Shown here piece by piece: positions 22,763 through 33,698 of a stretch of 64,000 nucleotides of DNA (position 1 is the stretch's first letter; each line of letters begins with the position of its first letter). The notes under the pieces are model-generated. The model was not told the origin of the DNA. It was given only the letters and a program-made list of their open reading frames with translations, and searched no databases. A program made the position numbers and the translations under genes. The DNA is taken from NCBI GenBank assembly GCA_002633025.1, contig NMRB01000024.1, positions 775,437-839,436 of the forward strand, read 5' to 3'. Origin of the DNA: Notospermus geniculatus. Taxonomy: Eukaryota; Nemertea; Pilidiophora; Heteronemertea; Lineidae.

Positions 22763-24401
22763 TGCGAATTTGAAAGAATCGCCCAAAAGAATCGCCCCGT
22801 TTACTCTCACACCTGAGAGGGCTCAGTAGACATGGGACCTTGGAAGTCAAATCTGACATCATAGCCTCTGTTGCAACTTTGAAATTGTCATAAAAGCTTC
22901 ATATCTTTTTTATCGTATTTGCATTTTCATTATAGCAAACCACAACGACATGTAAGTTGGCCTAAGGACGGCTGCTCATACGAAAAAATCAAGCCCAAGA
23001 AGCGTATGGGCTAAATTCCAGTTTTCAAGATGGCCGACTGCTGGCGCCATGACATCTTATTAACTCCTGGGCCAAAAGACGCAGCTTAAACATCTATAGA
23101 TGTTCTTCAAGTGATGTCAGCCCATAATTCGCATAGAATTGGTGCGGCCATATTGACCATCAGTGTCAATGGGGTTTTACTGAAAGAAATCAGATTTTAA
23201 CTGGAATATTTTCAAAACTACTTCTTATTTCGCCCATTCCGCACGGGACTATTAAACATCTATAGGCCTACCTTTTTCGTGACCGGAAAAACTGCGTGTG
23301 CGGAAAAACGTGAAACAAGCCGATGAGCGTGCACAGAAATTGACCTGAATCTGTAGACGGCGGATTCCTGCAGGATGATAGACAGCGAATACAGGGATGG
23401 TTCAATCGAAAACGCGGAACTGAACTTCCGGGCGAACACAGACGAGATCTTACAGTGACGTTTGATCCACATGAACGGGAAACTGGTTCAGCATGTTCCG
23501 ATCTGATCACATCCTGGCCATGATCACAGAATTTATTACGTATATTAGGCCACTGCAATTATTAATTCTGTTTAGCGGGCGAACCTTCGAAAATCAATTG
23601 TAGGTGGGAGGAATAAAAATAAAAATAAAAGTTGGCCACGATACCCTTTTTGTCTTTAGAGCATGTTTTAATGATAATGAATTCTAGGCGGGAAGAATAG
23701 AAATAAAATAAACAAACATGTATGAAATATTCAAAGATAAATGATGTATTTGAGCTTGGAATATAAGTTTGTCTGATATTAATTGACTTTTCTGGTCTCC
23801 ACTCTGCCTCTGGCATTTCAGAGGGGTATTTGAAAATTTTTAAAAAAATATGGAAAACCCATTTTTATTTTCATTCCATAAATGGCAGCAACAATGTCGG
23901 CTCGCCCGCTAAACAGATAAAAAATTGCAGTGCCCTTATGTATGACATGTCGCACTGTATATGCACACATTCTGGCACTGTAACACCCGGGAGTGTAAAA
24001 TGAGGGACCTCCCAGAATATGGAACGGCTAATACCTCGGCCCGACTTAGGGATTATCGTGATGCTATGCTTCCTCGGTATGTACATGGACATGTATATCA
24101 ATAACCTGAATACCAGGGTGTACATTCCTTTACTCGCTTTTTAGCTTCCTAAGTATTGTTAGGACATTAAGAAAATGGCGCCTGCCATCCATGGCGGGGG
24201 ACAGATTGATATGTCATCCAGAAAATTTTTTTTGACCGAGGCCGCTTCAGGCCTGTCGTGTCCAACGCCCTGGGCTATCTTGTGGATGGCCGTCTTGCGA
24301 TCACCTGCTCTCACCCCCACCCCCACCCCACCCCACCCACCTTTAGCTGTATATGCTGAACGGTAGGTGCGTTCTGAGAAGACAAAAATGAAAAGCAGGT
24401 A

Positions 24402-24507
24402 CAGAGTCATCCTGAGAACATCAGGGGTTCTTTGCGCTGGCTCCCTTCGTCACCGGTGACGAAGGGAGCCAGCGCTAAGAATCCCTATGTGCTCAGGATG
24501 TACAGAG
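24402..24507. mobile_element. small hairpin element IR-J at a TA site
   Basis: CAGAGTCATCCTGAGAACAT at the left and its approximate inverse at the right (GTGCTCAGGATGTACAGAG) enclose a hairpin with CCCTTCGTCACCGGTGACGA at the centre. TA flanks both sides. The matching site upstream of R2 (near 40030) lacks it. Confidence 0.65.
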
Positions 24508-24817
24508 TAGGGCTCATTCGTTTTGTCAAATCGAGCGTGCACCTTGCTTGACTCCTAAATGAAATGGCCAGGGCCATTGTGCTCACCTCTGTGACAGAGT
24601 ATGAAGTGTGAGTAGCCTGGTGATACACTGAATGGTGAAAGATTAGTNATCAGTGATGGGTCTAAAGAGACAATAGAAACTTCGTACTTCCGGTAGTTTA
24701 ACACTGGACACACTTGGGCGGCAGCCAGCAACCGAGTTTTTAAAAACCTCCAACACCCAACGCGAACGTTTATCATTTTGTTCGTTGGTCTTTTCGTGGT
24801 CGGCATCGAACATTATA

Positions 24818-24941
24818 GAGTTTTCGCAAAGCCCCCGAAACGCAAACGCGAACGTCTATCCTTTGTTTGGTGCTCTCTTCGTAGCATCGGACAATGTGTT
24901 TGGCGTTCGCGATGGCGTTTCGGGGGCTTTGCGAAAACTCT
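24818..24941. mobile_element. foldback element family IR-D
   Basis: The counterpart of 21705-21823 in the right duplicate, with a 4-base difference in the loop. Confidence 0.7.
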
Positions 24942-25344
24942 CAAATTTCCTACACAAAAGGCGTCCATTGTATAGGACCGAGTTTCGGTGTGCTGCCCTC
25001 TGTCGCAGCTAGAAGCCCCATTTTGAGGATAGCCTTTTGATGGGTCAAATATAAATTATGAATTTCTTTAGACGGGTTAGTGTGCATCACGTGATGACGT
25101 GATCAGGCAAACAACAACAAGCTGGTGTCTGGGATGGTCATAATCTTTGTTAAAAGAGAGTCGCGTGGCGGGTTAATTGTAATCAACTAAGTAACATATT
25201 GCGGCAGGACAAAACACGATAAACAAAGGAAATGCTACAATTCTAAAAGCATTAGGAAATGTACAGCGATCGGCAGAGTCAACGTGTCCTGACATGAATG
25301 CATTTGAATGCAAATTTTGAAAACTGTATTATTGTCAAAATAGG

Positions 25345-25515
25345 AGCTGTCAGTGAGTTGACCAATAGGTGTCACTACAGCCCAATTCAATGCATAGCGG
25401 ACCCATTCATTCTTGATCGAGCACCAATCACGTGGATTTTCCTGTGTATTGGTCCGCTAGAACTTTGCTGCCATCTTTTGGCAATACGCGCGGCTGACTG
25501 CTCCTATTTTTGCGA
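25345..25515. mobile_element. foldback element family IR-G
   Basis: The counterpart of 22592-22762 in the right duplicate, nearly identical. Confidence 0.65.
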
Positions 25516-25685
25516 ATTTGAAAGAATCGCCCAGAAGAATCGCCCCGTTTACTCTCACACCTGAGAGGGCTCAGTAGACATGGGACCTTGGAAGTCATAT
25601 GAACTCTGACATCGTGGCCTCTGTTGCAACTTTGATATTGTCATAAAAGCTTCATATCTTTTTTATCGTATTTGCATTTTCATTA

Positions 25686-25834
25686 GGGAGGTTTCGAAAT
25701 CAAACGATAAACGTAAACGTTAACGACAACGTTATTTTCGTACCGAAAATGCAATATAAAATATGTTTAATGTGTAGTATGAAAAATAACGTTGTCGTAA
25801 AGTTTATGTTTATCGTTTGATTTCGAAACCTCCG
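25686..25834. mobile_element. IR-B element with visible empty site
   Basis: GGGAGGTTTCGAAATCAAAC and its inverse bound about 150 bases. The left duplicate reads straight through at 22932 (TTTCATTATAGCAAACC). Here TTA stands on both sides of the element, so insertion with a 3-base (TTA) target duplication explains the difference. Confidence 0.8.
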
Positions 25835-27267
25835 TATTATAGCAAACCACAACGACATGTAAAAGTAGGCCTAAGGACGGCTGGTCATACGAAAAAATCA
25901 AGCCCAAGAAGCGTATGGGCTAAATTCCAGTTTTCAAGATGACCGACTGCTGGCGCTATGACATCTTATTAACTCCTGGGCCAAAAGACGCAGCTTAAAC
26001 ATCTATAGATGTTCTTCAAGTGATGTCAGCCCATAATTCGCATAGAATTGGTGCGGCCATATTGACCATCAGTGTCAATGGGTTTTACTGAAAGAAATCA
26101 GATTTTAACTGGAATATTTTCCAAACTACTTTTTATTTCGCCCATTCCGCACGGGACTATTAAACATCTACGTGACCGGAAAAACTGCGTGTGCGGAAAA
26201 ACGTGAAACAAGCCGATGAGCGTGCAAAGAAATTGACCTGAATTTGTAGACAGCGGATTCCTGCAGGATGATAGACAGCGAATACAGGGATTGTTCAATC
26301 GAAAACGCGGAACCGAACTTCCGGGCGAACACAGACGAGATCTTACAGTGACGTTTGATCTGCATGAACGGGAAACTGGTTCAGCATGTTCCGATCTGAT
26401 CACATCCTGGCCATGATCACAGAATTTATTACGTATATTTAGGCCACTGCAATTATTAATTTTGTTTAGCGGACGAACCTTCGAAAATCAATTGTAGGTG
26501 GGAGGAATAAAAATAAAAATAAAGGTTGGCCACGATACCCTTTTTGTCTTTAGGGCATGTTTTAATGATAATGAATTATAGGAGCGAAAAATAAAAATAA
26601 AATCAAACAAATATATATGAAATATTCAAAGATAAACTATGTAGCTTGGAACATAAGTTTGTCTGATATTAATTGACTTTTCTGGTCTCCACTCTGCCTC
26701 TGGCATTTCAGAGGGTTATTTGGAAATTTTAAAAAAATATGGAAAACCCATTTTTATTTTCACACCATAAATGGCAACTACAATGTCGGCTCGCCCGCTA
26801 AACAGATAAAAAATTGCAGTGCCCTTATGTATGACATGTCGCACTGTATATGCACACATTCTGGCATTGTAACACCCGGGAGTGTAAAATGAGGGACCTC
26901 CCAGAATATGGAACGGCTAATACCTCGGTTCGACTTAGTGATTCTCCTGACGCTATGCTTTCTCGGTATGTACACGTATAGCAACCTCAATACTAGGAGG
27001 TACATTCCTTTACTCGCTATTTAGCTTCCTTGTTAGGACATTAAGAAAATGGCGCCTGCCATGGCGGGGGCCAGATTGATATGTCATCCAGAAAAAATTT
27101 CTCTTGACCGAGGCCGCTTCAGGCCTGTCCAACGCCCTGGGCTACCTTGTGGACGGCCGTCTTGCGATCACCTGCCCTCACCCCCACCCCACCCCACCCC
27201 ACCCACCTTCATCAGTATATGCTGAACGGTAGGTGCGTTCTGAGAAGACAAAAATGAAAAGCAGGTA

Positions 27268-27446
27268 CAGAGTCATCCTGAGAACATCAGGGATTCTTAG
27301 CGCTCGCTCTCTTCGTCACCGGTGACGAAGGGAGCCAGCGCTAAGAACCCCTGATGTTCTCAGGATGACTCTGTACCTGGTTTCTTCGTCACCGGTGACG
27401 AAGGGAGCCAACGCAAAGAACCCCTATGTGCTCAGGATGTACAGAG
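27268..27446. mobile_element. IR-J hairpin element, tandemly enlarged
   Basis: Same ends and TA site as 24402-24507, but the central hairpin is present about one and a half times, adding a second TTCGTCACCGGTGACGAAGG block. Confidence 0.6.
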
Positions 27447-27757
27447 TAGGGCTTATTCGTTTTGTCCATCGAGAGTGCACCTTGCTTGACCCCTAAAAAG
27501 TACCAGAATACGTTTGGAAGAAAGTGGAGGCCAATTGGTCGTACCTGACCAAAGCCTAGAACAATTTGTTGGGCCATCCCAGTACCTCAAATTCCTTGTC
27601 ACTACCAATATTCTCAAATAATTTTTTTTAATTGTTGGACGGTGGATGTTGTTTTTCAGCACATGTCATAACAACCTTCAGATGAACAAGCTGAACTCTG
27701 AACAAAGAGAAAGATCTTTGAACGTGACATAAGAATGTTATCTCTTTCTCATTAAAG

Positions 27758-28066
27758 CTGGGACGACAGCTTCTTGTTACATCGAAGAAGTGAACACCAC
27801 CAATCAATTTGAGTACCTTCTAAAGAATAGAATCAATGAAAAGCGATGGAATTGCGACTGCCACGTCGCTCTACGTTCGACAACAAATATATCGGTCAGC
27901 ATTTTGCACGTTAAGAGCCATAAAATACAATTAAAACGAGACAATCGCCAATCAGAAGACGTTACGACAAATTGGGCGGGAATTGCAAAGAAGAACTTTG
28001 AAATCAACGTCAGACCAAGCCCCGAAGGGAAATCCGGCGTGGTTGGCTTCAAACTATATTTGAAAG
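27758..28066 (+). CDS. R1 ectodomain exon
   Basis: The acceptor is CTCATTAAAG and the donor is AAAG|GTACTG. Symmetric phase 1-1, 102 full codons. It contains SCYIEEV, WNCDCHV, TTNISVSILH, TNWAGIAKKNFEINVR and GFKLYLK. N-glycosylation sites NTT and NIS are present. R2 and R3 carry the same exon with in-frame length changes (106 and 103 codons), good evidence that it is coding. No known domain could be named. Confidence 0.65.
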
Positions 28067-31000
28067 GTACTGTGATTGTATACCTAATATAAAGGACCGT
28101 CAAATCAAGTCAGTCTGTTTTAAATTCTATTGGTTTCATACGAAATTAACGTTGGCAGCGCTTGGAGGGAATCGAATGATGACCGGCAAGAATAAACAGG
28201 ACGAATACTGGAATGACTTTATATTTCTTGGAATTTCAGCTAACAGATCACTTGTTTCCCTTGACTGCAATACCACAACAGAGAAGACATCGGTGACTTC
28301 TGAGCCCAAACCAGAACAAAACAGTAAGACAACCGCTGACGCCCTCCTTTCTTTCTTACGTGTTCACTTCCAACATGTCTCAATAGTGAGGTTTCGCAAA
28401 TCTGACGAAAAACGAAGTACGAAATACGAAATCGGACTTCATTTCCATAACGTAATGTATTTCAGGAGACGGTTGGTACCATAAATATCGCCTGCTGCAA
28501 GAGTGTTTTTTAGCGTATGACGTTGGAACGATAGAGTTACGGTGTATATTAAACTTTGAAATTTATCTTACCTTTCCACTTCGTAGACACGAAAGGGCAT
28601 GTTCTTTTTCGGAACATTTTTCCCAACTCATTTTTCATTTAGTTGCAGGTGTTCGATTTTCATAATAACTTCAGGTATAATATTTTATAGTGTGAACTAC
28701 ATAATCATGAAAGAAAAATGTGACATTAGTTTCATTAATTAGGAAAACAAAGAGCATTTGAAAAATGTCTCAAATCAGCATGAAAGCAGTGAAATTATTC
28801 CCTAATGTTTGTTGTACTGGGAGAGTAATGGTATTATCATTCATCATAAAATCATTACTGAACATATTGGTTTTGCTGAAATATTTACCCCTATTTATGT
28901 GGGGGGGGAGAACAGAACAGCACATCTAGGCCTGTCTGATTTGAATGGAATGCTGTAGTAAAGATTATGATCAATATCAGTTACAACATGTATAATCAAC
29001 CATGACATGTGGGTAGGCTTATGTGATCGGTGGGACGTCAAATTCAAGTTTCCCTTTTATGACCTTATGCAACACCAACAAACCACTNTAGGTCCTGGAA
29101 ACGAAGTTGAATTTCGTATATTTCGTACTAATTATTGTATCCAAGTGACGAAGATTTCAACATTTTTAACCAGACATTTGGGCTTCGTTGGTAAGATTGT
29201 GATACGACCTACGATAAGAACGGGACGAGCAATAGCATTTCCGGTACAACGATCAGCACACAGTAAGATTGAGTATACACCAGGGCCCGTATGAATAAAG
29301 GTAGTGGAATAAGCTTATTCCAGGTATAACATAACGTTATAACAAGCTTATTCCACCTTTATGCATACGGGCCCAGGAAAATGTGCCTCGTGTGCTAACC
29401 CGCAGCATGTGAAGCAACTTTTCTTGTTCAGTGGAAAGCAACAAAAGTGTCCCGTGTGCGGATGTTTTTAATGGCAAGAATGACCTCCGCCGGATCTTGA
29501 TTTTTATCGTAGAAAGAAAATCATGACTTCTGGCAACCATCTTGCCAAAATTAGGTCATCGCCATGGAAATTTTCTTCCAGACAGATGATTGGTTCCCTC
29601 ATCCCCAGTGGGGGAAATCCCCATGACAATGGCCAAGTTTTGGCAAAATGGCTGCTAGCGACAAGCGTTGCTTTTCGCCGCACACGGAGCAGTGGCATTA
29701 CCTCGTGGTGAATGAATCAAACGTAACTGTCGGACTAAATGGAAATCGAGGATTGGCAGCGGGAATCCTCGAAGATCGAAGAGGCTTATCGGCATCGGAC
29801 GGGGGTTGACATTTTTTCGTTGAATTTTCAGCAAAGAGCCCGCCGTCCCGTGCCTGCGGCGAAGAATGTGCCACCACGCCGTCGGGCGAAGGAAAAGGTG
29901 ACGGAACTGATGAAAAACCGGAAGAAGACAGTAAGACCACTCTTTCAGTTCGTTCATTTGTTAAGGTTGCTGTTACATAGAGCTAATACAGAGTTAACGT
30001 TACTTTTTACATTCAAAATGTACGACAGAAATAGTAGTGAGTTTAAGAAACCATACGTTAACGTTAACATCGTTTTGACGTCACATCGAAAGAACCTGTT
30101 GCATTTCTTTTGGAGGTGACGTCATTTTGACGTAATTAGCGTTATCGTTAGCGTTAACGTTTGGTTTCTTAAACTCACTATTGTTAGCGACTTTAGTATT
30201 ACCGTTAACGGAGTGATTTCTTAAACTCTCGGTTATAAATGTTGGTATATACGGACATGCTGGTGAACAATGGCTTCACGGTCGCGAACCCATTGCGCAG
30301 CCTTGATACCGGCGTGTCTGTATGCCGTGTAGCTCTATGTACCCGCAGCCTTAGGGATGCATTGGAGAGTGACAAACGCTGCCTGACACCGAGACAGGGA
30401 TGTTCCTGTATGCTTCTTTTTTCTCCACAGGACCATCTCTCACTGTCTTGTTGCTTGTGATCTGTTGCGTGCTCGTCACCCTGACTGCCACAATTCTTGG
30501 AATAACAATTGCGGCCATTAAGAGGTAATTACGCGTATGATAATGACTTTTGATTTGAGAGTCAAACGTGCACGGAGCTATCTGGGCCCTCTCTGTGTGT
30601 CAGTTACCATAGTGACAGAATGTTGAGTATGGATGTAACTTGACTTGACTAAGAGAAAACTGGAGAGAAAAAATTAAAATTTACTTACCATCTAATTCCC
30701 TCAACATGGGTATCTAGTGGAAAGCACCAAACGGATAGTTCAGAGAGCAACAAGGACGGTAAAACAAGACAGAAAAACAACAGTGAGAGTTATTGCCGAA
30801 TAAGTTTTCTCCACAGAGTTGACAGAATGCCCAACACGAGCCAGAACTTGACCTATGCTTTGTCTCTTCTAGTTGTCGAAGATTCTCCGCAATCAAAGAA
30901 CGCCGAAAACAGCAAAGAAAGATGAGCCAGTCTCCTCAAAACCCAGGTATTGAACTCTCTACCGTCGTGGGCGTGAGAGCCGGGGAGAAGTACACCCTAG

Positions 31001-31806
31001 CCAATGAGTGTGGACCGAACGCAAATGGCGAGTGCGGCGAGGATGACGCGAAAGCTGTGGTCGTTGTGTACGACACTATCCGGGGAGCTGTTGTGTGTCA
31101 AGAGGTAGGCCAAGCTGCTAGTAGCACCCCGATGTCACACAGAAGGGCACGGAAGATCTCTGTTGGAAGCGCTGCGGCGAAGACTGCCCATGGAGTCGCT
31201 ATTTCTGATGATCTAGGCGAATACACTGATATCGCATTGGAGTGCCACAATGCAGAGCCACATTTGGATGATATAAGTTTTGTGGTAGAAGAAAGCTCGA
31301 GTTGCGCGAACCGAAAGGGCGGCATCCCACCGTATGCGAAAATGAACAAAAAGCGAGGCCTTGCGCATGGACAAAGCTGCGAGGGAATACTAGACAGGCC
31401 AGACCCTACGCCTGAAATAAGGCGAGCAGCGTCCATCGATTGCCCGAGGCTGCTGGATGGGGTTGAGACGGGCCAAGCCACGGACACGGGAGAGGTTGAA
31501 CATGGCGAGGATGCGGTGGGCGCTGCTTGCGCCGGAATGAACGAGAAGGCGGCAACTGGAAGTTCAACGCTGAGGCGAGATGTCGTGATTGGTGGAGAAG
31601 AATCTGAAGAAGCCGACTCAGACTACGAAACCATTTATTCCACCGTTGAGGAACGGTACCCTCCGAAAGTAAATGTTACTGGAAAGGCCTGTGACGAAGT
31701 CCTCGTTGCTGACATGGCTGAGACTCCAGGTACGCCAGACGAAGAAGATCTGTACGACCACCTACAACGCCCTGGTTTAATAATTAAAAAATTCATGCGA
31801 TATTGA
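27758..31806 (+). CDS. receptor R1: type I membrane protein with ITIM-like tail (5' end not found)
   Basis: Five exons join in phase: 27758-28066 (ectodomain), 28240-28323 and 29832-29930 (stalk), 30431-30524 (membrane), 30873-31806 (tail). The ectodomain exon is entered in phase 1, so at least one upstream exon (signal peptide) is missing. Predicted topology: glycosylated outside, one membrane pass, then a basic stop-transfer stretch and a 294-residue tail with VVYDTI, GEYTDI, PPYAKM, SDYETI, TIYSTV and LYDHL. VVYDTI and SDYETI fit the ITIM consensus and TIYSTV fits ITSM, so recruitment of SH2 phosphatases or adaptors is likely. The ectodomain family is not recognised. Paralogues R2 and R3 follow in the same orientation. 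Confidence 0.7.
28240..28323 (+). CDS. R1 stalk exon 1
   Basis: The acceptor is GGAATTTCAG and the donor is AACA|GTAAGA. Phase 1-1, 84 nt. It encodes NRSLVSLDCNTTTEKTSVTS followed by EPKPEQN, a Ser/Thr-rich stalk with one NTT site and one cysteine. Confidence 0.6.
28389..28596. mobile_element. IR-A element, truncated
   Basis: Begins GTGAGGTTTCGCAAATCTGA after the R1 stalk exon and matches the left part of 1927-2324. It breaks near 28596. The inserted block may extend to about 29130, because the R3 intron continues from the left flank straight to TATTGTATCC there. Confidence 0.6.
29282..29376. mobile_element. hairpin element
   Basis: GGGCCCGTATGAATAAAGGT at the left, and its inverse near 29357-29374. 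ATAAGCTTATTCCA lies within each arm. Noncoding, in an R1 intron. Confidence 0.6.
29832..29930 (+). CDS. R1 stalk exon 2
   Basis: The acceptor is GAATTTTCAG and the donor is GACA|GTAAGA. Phase 1-1, 99 nt. It encodes KSPPSRACGEECATTPSGEG followed by KGDGTDEKPEED. R2 and R3 have a 72-nt version lacking nine codons. The pair of cysteines (C-x3-C) is kept in all three. Confidence 0.6.
29973..30346. mobile_element. IR-E element with an IR-C element inside
   Basis: ACATAGAGCTA at the left and TAGCTCTATGTA at the right mark an IR-E at the same intron position as in R2 and R3. It is interrupted by an IR-C element at 30034-30180. Confidence 0.6.
30034..30180. mobile_element. foldback element family IR-C
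   Basis: AGTGAGTTTAAGAAACCATA and its inverse at the right (GGTTTCTTAAACTCACT), with GTTAACG runs inside the arms. A second copy is at 51940-52900. Confidence 0.7.
30431..30524 (+). CDS. R1 transmembrane exon
   Basis: The acceptor is TTCTCCACAG and the donor is AAGAG|GTAATT. Phase 1 in, 2 out, 94 nt. It encodes PSLTVLLLVICCVLVTLTAT followed by ILGITIAAIK, a single hydrophobic pass. R2 and R3 have the same length and nearly the same residues. Confidence 0.75.
30873..31806 (+). CDS. R1 cytoplasmic tail exon
   Basis: The acceptor is TCTCTTCTAG at 30872. Entered in phase 2 to give S-CRRFSAIKERRKQQRK, a basic juxtamembrane stretch, then 294 further residues to TGA at 31804-31806. Six tyrosine motifs are spaced along it (see the R1 gene entry). 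R2 has the same exon with one 15-base in-frame insertion and about 5% differences. An ATG at 30922 exists, but the splice reading is preferred because the frame continues upstream in all three copies. Confidence 0.75.
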
Positions 31807-32399
31807 AGAGCCGAAGCTGAATGACGATGGGGAAACGGCCCGTCTCACTAACTTTGTGGGCCTGCATGCGACCATCAAGTGCTGATAACAGATATCCGAG
31901 CTCAGACGCCCAGACGTGGGACAACTTTCCGGACAAGTCCAGGGTGGGCTGGCGTAGAAGAACGGCGGCCTCGATCTCTGAATGCTGAATCAAAGTCCAG
32001 CCATTCCACTTACCGATCCCTCTCGCTCCCTGACAGCGACAAGTGCGAGAGGTGGAACATTTGCATTGACCACGATGACTCAGGATAGACTTTTTCTGCA
32101 TAGGCCTAACTTCAAACCAAACGACTAGGCCTACCCTACCTGTAGATGCAGGCATGGACATTACCATCCAGGCTATCCGATAATCCTGTAGAAAAAACAA
32201 TGGACATACACTTTCCCGTGATGCGATGTGAGCTGCAACAAAAATGACGTCACGACCTCTTTCGGTCGGCGGATCGGCGGTGGCGCCGCCTTGCGTGACA
32301 CTGGTTTCTCACTAGCCCTAACCAAGAAAACTGAAATATTCAAGCGCGCTACCGACTAATATAATATAGGTGGTTTGTGGTGCGAACTTCGATGTTATG

Positions 32400-32510
32400 G
32401 AGTTTTCGCAAAGCCCCCGAAACACCAACGCGAACGTCTATCCTTTTGTTCGATACTCTCTTCGTGACATCGATATGGGTTTGGCGTTTTGGGGGCTTTG
32501 CGAAAACTCT
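32400..32510. mobile_element. foldback element family IR-D
   Basis: GAGTTTTCGCAAAGCCCCCG and its inverse. The copy after R2 is at 45310-45426, so the insertion predates the R1/R2 duplication. Confidence 0.7.
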
Positions 32511-32523
32511 TAAGCTAAAGACG

Positions 32524-32672
32524 CATAGATGCGGTTCGTGCTCCGCTCGGCAATGGCAGGGGCGGTGTTTTAAATGTTAACTGACTCAATGCTGCTCGAC
32601 TCATCATTTAGTCGGGTCAGTCGAGTTTAGAAACACCCCTACCGTTGCCGCACCGGAGCACGAACCGCATCT
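32524..32672. mobile_element. foldback element, GATGCGGTTCGTGCTCCG type
   Basis: AGATGCGGTTCGTGCTCCG and its inverse near the right end. The centre contains GTCGGGTCAGTCGA, as in the IR-F family. A second copy lies at about 45437-45585. Confidence 0.7.
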
Positions 32673-33209
32673 GTTTTTAGCTTTACGCTTTTTCCGGGGA
32701 AGGCTCTTTTCCTCGCCATACGGCCACGGCAACATCGAAACGAAAGCGCGGCTAAAATGGTGGTGCCAATGGTGACACGACGAAATGAAAATAATCGTCA
32801 TGCATGATTTTAGTATTCTACATGTTCTAGGTGATGGGCCAGGGCCCAATGGTGGTGGTAAAAATCAAGAGTTTCGCGTTGACCGAACGAGGTGTCACAC
32901 ATAGGTCTACGCACACGTACGTATTAATGTAGATGTGTACAGGCCATAGGCTTACAGAAACGTTCATACATGGACATCTTTCTGCGCACGGGTTGTCTTA
33001 TCAACTCCTTTTTGCACCTAATTACTCTCCTGTCATACATGTGAGGATGACATGTATTCTGCATTTTGCTGTTAAATAAAATATCATTTCTTGTTCTGTT
33101 CCGTTTCGTAAATATAATAAGGCGTTCAGTCAAGTTTCCCGCCTTTTCCCATAGCACCTCTGCAGGCCGGGGTCGGATCCAGGGTTGACTCGATGGGGGG
33201 AGGGGGTAG

Positions 33210-33698
33210 NNNNNNNNNNNNNNNNNNNNNNNNNNNNNNNNNNNNNNNNNNNNNNNNNNNNNNNNNNNNNNNNNNNNNNNNNNNNNNNNNNNNNNNNNNN
33301 NNNNNNNNNNNNNNNNNNNNNNNNNNNNNNNNNNNNNNNNNNNNNNNNNNNNNNNNNNNNNNNNNNNNNNNNNNNNNNNNNNNNNNNNNNNNNNNNNNNN
33401 NNNNNNNNNNNNNNNNNNNNNNNNNNNNNNNNNNNNNNNNNNNNNNNNNNNNNNNNNNNNNNNNNNNNNNNNNNNNNNNNNNNNNNNNNNNNNNNNNNNN
33501 NNNNNNNNNNNNNNNNNNNNNNNNNNNNNNNNNNNNNNNNNNNNNNNNNNNNNNNNNNNNNNNNNNNNNNNNNNNNNNNNNNNNNNNNNNNNNNNNNNNN
33601 NNNNNNNNNNNNNNNNNNNNNNNNNNNNNNNNNNNNNNNNNNNNNNNNNNNNNNNNNNNNNNNNNNNNNNNNNNNNNNNNNNNNNNNNNNNNNNNNNN
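33210..33698. other. assembly gap (489 N)
   Basis: A run of N in a G-rich dispersed repeat. The matching place after R2 (46135-46138 N, then about 115 known bases) shows that the real missing sequence is probably near 0.1 kb, so the gap length is likely only an estimate. Confidence 0.95.

Larger units (their letters stand above)
21536..24556. repeat. segmental duplicate, left copy (3 kb)
   Basis: From ATCAGTGATGGGTCT at 21536 the sequence matches 24649-27492 base for base over long runs. The copies differ by substitutions and by clean insertions: 21958-22320 only in this copy, and 25686-25834 only in the other. The parts near 23270-24160 are a diverged form of the module upstream of R2 and R3. 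No confident exon is assigned. Confidence 0.85.
24649..27492. repeat. segmental duplicate, right copy, begins at an N
   Basis: Begins right after the single N at 24648 with the same bases as 21536. It leads directly into the sequence upstream of receptor R1. The join at an N leaves open whether this is a real tandem duplication or two haplotypes laid end to end. Confidence 0.8.

Noticed and set aside
31098-31487. Minus-strand frame of 129 codons opposite the R1 tail (also at 44029-44418)
   Set aside because: It is the antisense of a well-supported tail exon; it is kept in R2 only because the sense strand is kept.
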